Shown here: in pieces, positions 1 to 7,444 of the stretch
How the letters are laid out: every line of letters starts with the position of its first letter
How positions within the stretch are numbered: position 1 is the stretch's first letter
Program-made: the position numbers and the translations under genes
Source of the DNA: Bacteroidales bacterium UBA4621
GTDB taxonomy: Bacteria > Bacteroidota > Bacteroidia > Bacteroidales > Paludibacteraceae
Assembly: GCA_002387325.1 (NCBI GenBank)
Contig: DGIN01000043.1
Location: 1-23,013, forward strand
Reading direction: 5' to 3'
DNA length: 23,013 bases
The notes under the pieces: generated by a model
Database searches by the model: none
The model's input: only the letters and a program-made list of their open reading frames with translations
Told to the model about the DNA's origin: nothing

Positions 1-3000
1 AGGTTGGTACCCTCGAAATAGATTCTCGCCTTCTGTATCTTGGCTTTCTCCGTCCAGCGTTTGGGGAACGTATAGCCGAGCACGAGGTTGCGCAAACGGA
101 TATAGTTCACATCACGTGTATAGAAATCGTTTTCGCCGCGTGCGGACGGGTGTTTGGCACTCACGGCGGGGAACTTACCCGCTACCCACGGCGAAGTGGG
201 GTCGAGGATGTCCTCGTGGTGCCAACTGTCAAGTGTGGTAGAGGCATAGCCCGCCATCTCGCGGCTGCAAGCCCACTTCATATACCAGTCCGGCACGTAT
301 GTATTCATCGAAGCCCCTGCGAAATCCACGGCAAAGTCAATGCCTTTCCACTCGAATCCGAAGTTGATACCGAAACTCAGTATCGGCTGCCGGATACCGG
401 TTGCATCAGACCATGCATACATAACAGACGAGTAGCCGAGCGGGCGTTTGTCGTATTCATCGATTACGCCGTCGCCGTTCACATCTTTGAAGATCAGGTC
501 GCCCGGTTGGAGGGTGGTATTGTTGGCACCGTCGATGATAACGGGATAGTTATCTATCTCCTCTTGTGTTTGGAATACGCCGATGGTCTCCCATTGCCAG
601 ACCTGGTTGTTCTCCACATTCGACCAGCGGTCGGACTTGCTGTTGCGGTACTTGTCCCATGCATTGCCGAATTTCTCGCCTGCACGGATACCGTTTTTCT
701 GACGCGAAATAGTCAGGTTGCCCCCGATGTAATACTTGAAATCGCCTGCTTTGTCCTGCCATTTGATGAAACCGTCCCCACCGATATGTTTGTCTGAGTT
801 GAGGTTTTCTGCCAATGGTACGAGACCCGACTCTTGTGGGAATACAAGGTTGTCGGGTTGCGCTGCGATACCGTCTCGTGTACGCAAGAAGAAATCAAAC
901 TCCGCGGTCAGACGGTTGTTGAAAAAGCCGAGGTCAATACCCACATCGGTCAACGAGGTGGTCATCCACGAGATTTGGGTGTTGGGCGTACCCTTGTAAA
1001 TAGTGCCGATGAGAGCACTGTTGGTGTTACCCAAAAGCGGGTCGGAGGTAGTGAAATAACTACCCGAATTATAGGTATATCCGTCCAGATACGCAAAGTC
1101 CGGATAGAGCGAACCGACGTTGTCATCACCCAACTGACCATAAGAAGCACGTATCTTGAAATTGCTCCAATAGTCATTGATGCTTCCGTCTTGCCACCAT
1201 GTCTCCTCCGACATACGCCATGCGCCGCTCACCGAGGGGAAGAAACCCCAGCGTTTGCCTTTGGCGAATTTCCAACTGCCATCATACCTGCCGGCAAAAT
1301 CGATGATGTAGCGTCCGCGGTAGTCATAGCCTGCGCGGAAGATACCGCTCGCAGTAGTCTGTGTGTAGGTCTGCTCCTCAACTGTATTGTTTTTGCTGGT
1401 GGTAATCAAGTCAATATATGGATTTTCAACCGGGTTCTGCGCATTGTAGAGCGAGTTGTACATACGTTTGTAGAACTCGAAACCTACGGTAGCCGACACA
1501 TGGTGTCCGGAGAATGTGTTGTCATAACTTACGAGTGCCTGCCCCGTGATATCATTCGTTTTGGCGCGGGTGCGCTCCATCCATGTATCGGTCTTGTCAT
1601 ACGCCACTTGGTAGGTTTTGTTTACGGGGTCGTACGTGTATTCTTTCCATTCCTTTTCCAGATTGTTGATATCCTGCCCGTTGTAGTAATACGAGAACAT
1701 CGCCCGTGCCGACAAGCCTTGCAGCGGCGTCTGCCAGTCCAGTGTGAAATTGGTCTGGAAAGATGTGTTGCGTTTGTGATACTCACCCGCATTGTCTATG
1801 GTGTACGAAGCAGGGTTGTGTGCACCGTCATAGCCGGCGATATAGTTGATATACTGATCGTTGTCATTGGCATACGGGCGATAGATAGGCAGCATTCCGA
1901 TCACCGACATTTTGCGGGCAGCGTAGTCGTCGTTTCCGGGCAGACCGGGATTGATGGTATTGTCTATCTTACCGGAGATCCGGGTACCGAACTTGAGATG
2001 GTCGGTGATATTCACATCCACATTGGTCTGCAGGTTGGTGCGGTCAAAACTGTAATCCTTAAACACCGCCTCCTGTCCCACGTGGCTCAACGAGGCATAG
2101 TATGTCATCTTCTCCGTGCCGCCCGACAGGTTGGCGTTGGCGTAGTACTGCGGAGCGGCGGAACGCACATAGTTGTGGTACCAGTCGTAGCCGCGATAGT
2201 CCTCGCCAGTCTCGGGGTTGTAATAACCTGTCTTCCATTTCTCCAACTCGGCACGCGCCTGCTCCGTGGTAACAGCCAATGTACCGCTGTTCACATCGCG
2301 CATATAGTTGGCATACACCCAGTCATAAGCCGAGAGCAACTCCGGATATTCCGTCCATTGCTGCCAGCCCATATAGGCATTGAAGTTCACCTCCATCTTC
2401 TGGTTGACCTTGCCTTTCTTGGTGGTAACAAGTACGACACCGTTCGCCGCTTTCACACCATAGATAGCCGCAGCACCGTCTTTCAGCACCGAGATATTGT
2501 CTATATCGCTGATGTCAAGGTTGTTGAATGCGTCCTCGTCTTTTATCACGCCGTCAATGACATACAGCGGTGTACCCAGGTTACGTACTTGTATGCTGGC
2601 TGCAGCACCGGGCACACCACTGCTCTGGCGCGAGGTGATGCCGGCCATTTTGCCCACCAGCGCACCGGAAGTGGTGGTACTGGTGGAGCGGGCAATATCT
2701 TCGGCTTGCACCGTTGTTACCGCCGATGCTATACCGCCCTTGCGTTTCTGACCGTAGCCTACTACCACCACCTCGTCCAGCAGTTGGTTGTCTGCCGTCA
2801 ACTGTACACGTGTCAACTCACGGCTGTCTGCCGGCAATTCGCGGGACTGATAGCCCACATACGAAAAATGCAACTTGGCTTTCTTGGTGTCGGTGGACTG
2901 GAGTTGCAGCACAAACGCACCGTCCAAGTCGGTAATCGTACCGTTGGACGTACCTTTCTCAACCACACTCACGCCTATCAGCGGTTCGCCCTCGCTGTCC

Positions 3001-3092
3001 ACCACCGTACCGCGCACCTCTTGTGCCAGCACGGCAGCACACGACAGACACCACGCGAAAAGCAGTGCGGTTATCTTTTTCAGTTGTTTCAT
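1..3092 (-). CDS. SusC/RagA-family TonB-dependent outer-membrane transporter (3' end beyond the window)
   Basis: Translating the minus strand from the ATG at 3092-3090 gives about 1030 codons with no stop before base 1, so the C-terminus lies outside the window. A signal peptide (about residues 1-23) is followed by a CarboxypepD_reg-like domain (about 25-102), a TonB-box-like DEVVVVGYG (106-114), a plug domain with PLYVIDG (175-181) and ANGVVLVTTKKG (216-227), then a long beta-barrel. The last visible residues (YFEGTNL) are typical of the final part of SusC proteins, so probably only a few dozen residues are missing. The family imports oligosaccharides or peptides across the outer membrane with a SusD lipoprotein, expected next to the left. 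It starts 14 bases after the hydrolase stop codon and is surely co-transcribed with it. The plug segment before PLYVIDG is shorter than usual. The substrate cannot be read from sequence. Confidence 0.95.
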   Translation of the reverse strand, partial: MKQLKKITALLFAWCLSCAAVLAQEVRGTVVDSEGEPLIGVSVVEKGTSNGTITDLDGAFVLQLQSTDTKKAKLHFSYVGYQSRELPADSRELTRVQLTADNQLLDEVVVVGYGQKRKGGIASAVTTVQAEDIARSTSTTTSGALVGKMAGITSRQSSGVPGAAASIQVRNLGTPLYVIDGVIKDEDAFNNLDISDIDNISVLKDGAAAIYGVKAANGVVLVTTKKGKVNQKMEVNFNAYMGWQQWTEYPELLSAYDWVYANYMRDVNSGTLAVTTEQARAELEKWKTGYYNPETGEDYRGYDWYHNYVRSAAPQYYANANLSGGTEKMTYYASLSHVGQEAVFKDYSFDRTNLQTNVDVNITDHLKFGTRISGKIDNTINPGLPGNDDYAARKMSVIGMLPIYRPYANDNDQYINYIAGYDGAHNPASYTIDNAGEYHKRNTSFQTNFTLDWQTPLQGLSARAMFSYYYNGQDINNLEKEWKEYTYDPVNKTYQVAYDKTDTWMERTRAKTNDITGQALVSYDNTFSGHHVSATVGFEFYKRMYNSLYNAQNPVENPYIDLITTSKNNTVEEQTYTQTTASGIFRAGYDYRGRYIIDFAGRYDGSWKFAKGKRWGFFPSVSGAWRMSEETWWQDGSINDYWSNFKIRASYGQLGDDNVGSLYPDFAYLDGYTYNSGSYFTTSDPLLGNTNSALIGTIYKGTPNTQISWMTTSLTDVGIDLGFFNNRLTAEFDFFLRTRDGIAAQPDNLVFPQESGLVPLAENLNSDKHIGGDGFIKWQDKAGDFKYYIGGNLTISRQKNGIRAGEKFGNAWDKYRNSKSDRWSNVENNQVWQWETIGVFQTQEEIDNYPVIIDGANNTTLQPGDLIFKDVNGDGVIDEYDKRPLGYSSVMYAWSDATGIRQPILSFGINFGFEWKGIDFAVDFAGASMNTYVPDWYMKWACSREMAGYASTTLDSWHHEDILDPTSPWVAGKFPAVSAKHPSARGENDFYTRDVNYIRLRNLVLGYTFPKRWTEKAKIQKARIYFEGTN

Positions 3093-3106
3093 AGTATTAG
3101 TTTTGA

Positions 3107-5605
3107 TTATTTGACAATCACACGTTGCGTACTTTCACCCCCGTCGTGGCGTATCACCATAGTGTAAACCCCGCTCGGAAAGCCCATCTTCACATCAGCG
3201 CAGCCTTCTTTATCACACCGGTAGGCTAACTCGCCTGCCATAGTGTATATACTCAGCGTATATGCCACATCGGGCATCTCTATATGCAGGCTGCTGCCCG
3301 AATCGATAGGATTGGGGTAAGCAACTTCCATATCGGTGCGCACATCTTCGTTGGCAAGTATCGTCTGCCCGTAATCCGACGACTGATAGAGCGAGTAGCG
3401 TGCCGCCATCTCCTGACGCTTCTCCCAACTCATTTTCTCCACCTCCTCCATATCGGGGGTGCCGAATGCGTCCTTGAAGCGGAACATCGGGTCGAGGTGT
3501 CCGGCATAGTTCCAGTTGAGTGTCGTAGCCACACCGCCTACACGGCGCGGTATCATCACTTGGAAGGCCTCCAACTGCAAGCCCTTCGGCTGCCCGGGAT
3601 AGAGACTCTCGTCCCAGTTCATCGACTGTTTGCTGTTGTGCGCCGACATACGCGCTGCTTTCAGGTAATGCTCATTCCCGGTAAGCAGATACAGACGATA
3701 GTAGGCAAACGAGGTCCATGCAAAACCCAGGTCGGCAGCCGAGTGTCCTATGGCTATCAAATGCTGCCCCACGATACTGCGGTCGCGCGGGAAAATAGGA
3801 TTGTCCTCGGTGCGGTCGTCTTCTACGGGTATCTCGTAACTATAGACCCATGTCTCCGTATAGGTTGCCGCCTGCTCCGCTGCGTCCAGCCATTTCTTGT
3901 CTCTGGTCAAATCGTACAGCGACAAAAAGCCCACCATCGCCATATAACCCGACTCGCTGTCTATCACCTGCGGATTATCCACCACGCAAGCGCAGTAGTG
4001 GTATTTCTTATGTACGAACAGATAGCAATAGTCGCCTGCTTTCAGTGCCGCCTCTTTGTATCGCTCGTCGCCCGTGGCGATATACAGTTCCACCAGGTAG
4101 CGTAGTGCCGAAGTGGTCGTCAGTCCGTTTGACAATTTCACAGGGTGCTGGTTGTTCTGTATCTTGTTGCGGTTCCAACTGAACGCCAGACTGCCGTTGT
4201 CGTTTTGCACACTGAGCAGCCAGTCCCCGAATTTCTTGCACGAAGCAATCCAGTTGTCGTGTTTCTCGCCGTTCTTTGTGCCGTAGCACCATGCGCTCAG
4301 CAACCCTTCCATACCGCCTGTCATAATACGCAAGATACTCTCATAGTTGCGCCAGCCGCCCTTGCCGCCGTTCCCGTTGGGGTCATACCACGTACTCGGC
4401 ATTCCGATGGGCGACAGGCAGTCGTCCGCCCAGAAATCCAGCACCGCTTCCCCCTTGTGGCGCGTGTCGCTCTGCTTGTTCTCTATGCCGTAACGGTACA
4501 GATAATACCCTGAAGACACCTGCATACCCACAAAACCCATCTGATAATCAATACCTTTCGGCTTGAAATCGGTCAGGCTCACCTCAAACGGCCAACCCGG
4601 CTTGTCGTATGTACCGCCGTCTGCGCGGCTCGGCACATAGTAGGTCAGCAGGCTCTCTATAAGCCCTTGGTAACAAGCCTGCAAATCCACATTGTATATC
4701 TTCGGATTGTAGAGGTCAAACACCGTATTCCATGATTGCTTTGCCGCCTCGCCGTAAGTGTCGGTGTGAGATACGCTCACAAACACCGAATAACTGTGCT
4801 TTACACCCGTCTCCACAGGGTGAAAACGGTTACCCTTGCCCGACTTGGTCGATTTTGTAGTACCGGGGTAAAGCACCTCTTGGTACGTAACGCGGTTGGC
4901 GGTATCACGCCACAGACCGCAGGCGCCGAACTGATAACCGGCGTTGTAGGAATCACCGTTGGCATCCGCCACTACAGTACGGCACTCCGAATCCTGATGC
5001 GCCAATGTGATGGTTGTACCGGTTTGCTTGCTGCGCGACATCACAAACGGCAGCGGCGTACGGTCATCCCTGTACAGAAACCACGCATCACCGTCCTGCG
5101 GCAAGTATGTCGGCGTATTGCATACCGCATCGAAATAGCCCTTGTACAACACTCCCGGCACAAGATATTCGTTATTGGTAAACTTCGCATTGTCGGTAGT
5201 CTCTACACCGAAAGCCGAGAGAAAATAGTTGTCCCCACCTTTCTTGCTCACCACCTGTACATTGCGCCGGAGCGAAATCTGTCCCGCAGCGGGCGAAGTG
5301 TAGGTATCGGTTACGCGGAACTGAGAACCGCGCCCCGACCTCAGGTCTGCCACACACGTGAACGTTCCTTGGTTTTCGCTCACCGTGGAGTAATAACCCG
5401 CCACAGGCTTGCCTTGCACCTCCAGATAGGCGGGTTTGCCTGCCTCGATAAACGGCAGGTCGGTGCCGTTGTAGGTCAGGTTGGTTTGGTAGCCCTCAGC
5501 CACCTTGGTGAAAGTCAGTTCCACATCGCCCGCAGCCAGTGTCAGGTCAGCCGCCTGCATACCGACGGTAAGGAACAACGACAAAAGAACAGTGCAATAT
5601 CTCAT
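3107..5605 (-). CDS. Secreted six-hairpin-glycosidase-like protein with T9SS type A sorting domain
   Basis: The 832-residue protein has a signal peptide (cut near MQAADLTL, about residue 18), a beta-rich N-terminal half, and a helical region from roughly residue 310 to 740. That region has repeated hairpins such as ALRYLVELYIATGDERYKEA and FYRLYLLTG-like segments, typical of (alpha/alpha)6 toroid glycosidases. The last ~75 residues (AYPNPIDSGSSL... to VYTMVIRHDGGESTQRVIVK) form a type A sorting domain, which sends proteins through the type IX system to the cell surface. The setting next to SusC points to carbohydrate cleavage outside the cell. I do not recognise a specific GH family, and catalytic residues cannot be assigned. 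The gene sits 182 bases after the binding-protein gene and 14 bases before SusC. No promoter of the usual type is visible in front of it, so readthrough from the upstream gene is likely. Confidence 0.8.
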   Translation of the reverse strand: MRYCTVLLSLFLTVGMQAADLTLAAGDVELTFTKVAEGYQTNLTYNGTDLPFIEAGKPAYLEVQGKPVAGYYSTVSENQGTFTCVADLRSGRGSQFRVTDTYTSPAAGQISLRRNVQVVSKKGGDNYFLSAFGVETTDNAKFTNNEYLVPGVLYKGYFDAVCNTPTYLPQDGDAWFLYRDDRTPLPFVMSRSKQTGTTITLAHQDSECRTVVADANGDSYNAGYQFGACGLWRDTANRVTYQEVLYPGTTKSTKSGKGNRFHPVETGVKHSYSVFVSVSHTDTYGEAAKQSWNTVFDLYNPKIYNVDLQACYQGLIESLLTYYVPSRADGGTYDKPGWPFEVSLTDFKPKGIDYQMGFVGMQVSSGYYLYRYGIENKQSDTRHKGEAVLDFWADDCLSPIGMPSTWYDPNGNGGKGGWRNYESILRIMTGGMEGLLSAWCYGTKNGEKHDNWIASCKKFGDWLLSVQNDNGSLAFSWNRNKIQNNQHPVKLSNGLTTTSALRYLVELYIATGDERYKEAALKAGDYCYLFVHKKYHYCACVVDNPQVIDSESGYMAMVGFLSLYDLTRDKKWLDAAEQAATYTETWVYSYEIPVEDDRTEDNPIFPRDRSIVGQHLIAIGHSAADLGFAWTSFAYYRLYLLTGNEHYLKAARMSAHNSKQSMNWDESLYPGQPKGLQLEAFQVMIPRRVGGVATTLNWNYAGHLDPMFRFKDAFGTPDMEEVEKMSWEKRQEMAARYSLYQSSDYGQTILANEDVRTDMEVAYPNPIDSGSSLHIEMPDVAYTLSIYTMAGELAYRCDKEGCADVKMGFPSGVYTMVIRHDGGESTQRVIVK

Positions 5606-5657
5606 ATCTCTTTTGTTTTACAATTCGTTTACAACACCCTTACTTCCGTATAGTAAG

Positions 5658-5712
5658 AGTAGGTGATTAGTAGGTGATTAGTAGGTGATTAGTAGGTGAT
5701 TAGTAGGTGATT
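5658..5712. repeat. Five perfect tandem copies of an 11-bp unit
   Basis: The unit AGTAGGTGATT (minus strand AATCACCTACT) occurs five times without a mismatch at 5658, 5669, 5680, 5691 and 5702. It lies 53 bases upstream of the hydrolase ATG. The period is about one helical turn, so repeated protein sites on one DNA face are possible, as is slippage-driven length change. Confidence 0.95.
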
Positions 5713-5747
5713 CTCGATAGAACAAGCCACCTGCCCCGATAGAAAAG

Positions 5748-5781
5748 ACTCCCTACCCTCTCTCGGGAGAAGGCAGGGAGT
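5748..5781 (-). terminator. Probable rho-independent terminator after the T9SS binding-protein gene
   Basis: ACTCCCT (5748-5754) pairs with AGGGAGT (5775-5781), and inner CC/GG and TCTC/GAGA pairs extend the stem. On the minus strand it begins 7 bases after the stop codon at 5788 and is followed by CTTTTCT. The T-run is short, so partial readthrough into the hydrolase and SusC genes is plausible and would set expression ratios within the operon. Confidence 0.7.
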
Positions 5782-5787
5782 ATCCGT

Positions 5788-7260
5788 TTAGCGGACTACC
5801 GCTTTGGCATATTCGCCGTTCACATTCACAATATATACGCCCTGCGGAAGCGTAGTGGCAAAGGTCGCCTCATTGGTAGCAGCCGTCAGTACCTGCTCGC
5901 CCGTAAGCGAATATATGGCAATCCGGCTGTTGCCGCTCAGGCGGTTCAATGTCATCACGCCGTCCTCTACGCTCACAAAGAACGACGCGGTATGTGCGTT
6001 TCGGATTCCCATACCCACGCGGGAGAGTTGGATACCGCGTGTCAGAGGCCAACCGTTGCCTTTCTGCAGTTTGATCTTGTTCGGAAAGTCGGCATAGAGT
6101 TCTATACCTTCCACCTTGGTCTGGTCGAGTTCCACTTCTTCATCACTAATCCAAACGGTTACATCGCCAAACAACTCATCATTGACATATACATAGTTTT
6201 TCGAACCGGCAGTAGCCTCACCGTCAATCGCATCACAGCGGAAGAACCATGTCATATCATAGTAGCCGTCCTCGCTCACATAAATCGAGTCAAAGACAAT
6301 CGAACTCGGGTCTGCCCAGTAGAAATCTATCCACTGACCGTCTGCCGTTATCTTCACTTTCCCGTCTTCCACATTCGTGTAGATATATGCGCCGTTGTCT
6401 TTCTCCCATGTGTTGGTCAGTTCCGTGCAGCGTGCATCGTACATATGAGTCAAATACCAGTCTTCGGATGTAGCCTGTTCCGCAGTCGGGCAATCGCCAC
6501 CCGTACTGCCGTTGTTCCAATGAGCATAGAGCGTAAACGCTTCCTCTTCCCTGTCCCATGCCTTGAAACTCGAGCCGTCCATCGCATAGTACTGACTGCC
6601 ACCCTCAATCTCGCTGAAATAGCCCTCGAAAACATATCCCTCGCGGGTCGGCACTGTAATCTTAGGCATAGCCTCACCCTGCGTAGCCACAACGCTCTCC
6701 GTGCCGCCCACGCCGCCTTGTTTGTCAAAAGTGATAGTGGTGGTAACCACTTTGGTTATCTTCTCCAACTGAATGCTGTAGAAACTAAGCCAACCGCCCT
6801 TACCCAGTTTTATGGTATTCATTCCCTCCTTCAAGGCTATTTTCATTCTTGCAGGGCTGGCACCTTCTTCTAAATTGGTTTTTGTGGTGTCCTCATTGAC
6901 AATCAAATCAATGCCACCTTTACTCCTGTAATTGACTATCAACGTATAATCACCTGCCGCACTCATATTGATGCTGTCAAAGATAGCACGGCTCGTTCCC
7001 GACCAGTGGAAATCAGACCAGCCGTCATCTGTCAGTTTGATAAGCCCGTCGGCATTGGCTTTTACGTTCTCTTTGCTACCATCTTTGTTCTCAAAGACCG
7101 AGTCTTTCAACGCGGTACACTGGAAATAATAGGGATTGCTCAAATAGTAGTCCGCTGTTTGAGCAGTCGCAGCATCAGGGCATTCAACGGTTTGTGCGTT
7201 CATACCCATTCCACATAGCAGCAACGCTGCCGCAAAAGAAAAGAAGAAATTCTTTTTCAT
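5788..7260 (-). CDS. Secreted two-module carbohydrate-binding-like protein with InlB repeat and T9SS sorting domain
   Basis: The 490-residue protein has a signal peptide (cut near NAQ, 21-23). Two related beta-sandwich-like modules follow (about 27-168 and 257-415). Each opens with a CP.A..A....YYL-type segment and contains a W.DF.W...S..FDSI block and a final N.IKL.KG.GW segment. Between them lies an InlB B-repeat/Flg_new domain (about 174-248, starting ITFDKQGG and ending TLYAHW). The C-terminus (about 424-490) is a type A sorting domain with an IAIYSLTGEQV strand and LPQGVYIVNVNG. The modules resemble CBM6/35-like sandwiches but I cannot name a family. A surface glycan-binding role is inferred from context. 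It is the first gene after the dyad-controlled promoter, with a leader of about 75 nt. Confidence 0.8.
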   Translation of the reverse strand: MKKNFFFSFAAALLLCGMGMNAQTVECPDAATAQTADYYLSNPYYFQCTALKDSVFENKDGSKENVKANADGLIKLTDDGWSDFHWSGTSRAIFDSINMSAAGDYTLIVNYRSKGGIDLIVNEDTTKTNLEEGASPARMKIALKEGMNTIKLGKGGWLSFYSIQLEKITKVVTTTITFDKQGGVGGTESVVATQGEAMPKITVPTREGYVFEGYFSEIEGGSQYYAMDGSSFKAWDREEEAFTLYAHWNNGSTGGDCPTAEQATSEDWYLTHMYDARCTELTNTWEKDNGAYIYTNVEDGKVKITADGQWIDFYWADPSSIVFDSIYVSEDGYYDMTWFFRCDAIDGEATAGSKNYVYVNDELFGDVTVWISDEEVELDQTKVEGIELYADFPNKIKLQKGNGWPLTRGIQLSRVGMGIRNAHTASFFVSVEDGVMTLNRLSGNSRIAIYSLTGEQVLTAATNEATFATTLPQGVYIVNVNGEYAKAVVR

Positions 7261-7305
7261 GGTAAATAGTAATTTGTAGTAGTTACGAGACTTTATCTGT
7301 TGTCT

Positions 7306-7336
7306 GCAAAGCCGCAGCCTCTATCAACGGCTTTGC
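7306..7336 (-). other. Hairpin at the 5' end of the operon leader RNA
   Basis: GCAAAGCCG (7306-7314) and CGGCTTTGC (7328-7336) are perfect complements around a 13-nt loop. The predicted start site is near 7335, so the hairpin would be the very 5' end of the mRNA. It may protect the transcript; any regulatory role is unproven. Confidence 0.6.
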
Positions 7337-7340
7337 GCTG

Positions 7341-7372
7341 CAAAATTATGCCTTATTTTGCAACCGCATAAA
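7341..7372 (-). promoter_or_regulatory. Promoter P1 of the T9SS/SusC operon
   Basis: On the minus strand the -7 box is TAATTTTG (7348-7341), a full match to TANNTTTG. At the standard 20-base distance the -33 position reads TTTA (7372-7369) instead of TTTG. A weak -33 box directly below a dyad fits an activator-dependent promoter. Predicted start is near 7335. Confidence 0.65.
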
Positions 7373-7381
7373 CAGAATACA

Positions 7382-7430
7382 ATCAAAGAAAACAAAAAAT
7401 GTTGCATACACGCGTGTATGCAACATTTTT
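7382..7430 (-). promoter_or_regulatory. Dyad operator candidate, copy 1 (upstream of P1)
   Basis: AAAAATGTTGCA (7395-7406) and TGCAACATTTTT (7419-7430) form a dyad with a 12-base spacer that is itself palindromic here, giving a perfect 36-base palindrome. CTTTGAT (minus strand, 7388-7382) follows after 6 bases. The same blocks recur with identical spacing at 9371-9419. The palindrome also begins 15 bases past the regulator's stop codon and, with its T-run, could double as that gene's terminator. Confidence 0.6.
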
Positions 7431-7444
7431 GTACAAAATTGATA

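Noticed and set aside
834..3167. A 777-codon open frame on the plus strand
   Set aside because: It is fully antisense to the SusC gene, whose minus-strand translation has clear family motifs. The plus-strand translation has none and is rich in His, Arg and Val, as codon-shadow frames are.
3284..5653. Long plus-strand frames at 3284-4105 and 4736-5653
   Set aside because: Antisense shadows of the T9SS hydrolase gene; no domain, signal or start context.
5658..5712. CRISPR-like array
   Set aside because: Units are 11 bases and directly adjacent with no spacers; no cas genes are near.
5992..6873. 293-codon plus-strand frame
   Set aside because: Antisense shadow of the InlB-repeat protein.
7395..7430. 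Palindrome read only as the terminator of the regulator gene
   Set aside because: It may terminate, but identical arms at the same distance from a second promoter (9384-9419) are not explained by termination alone.
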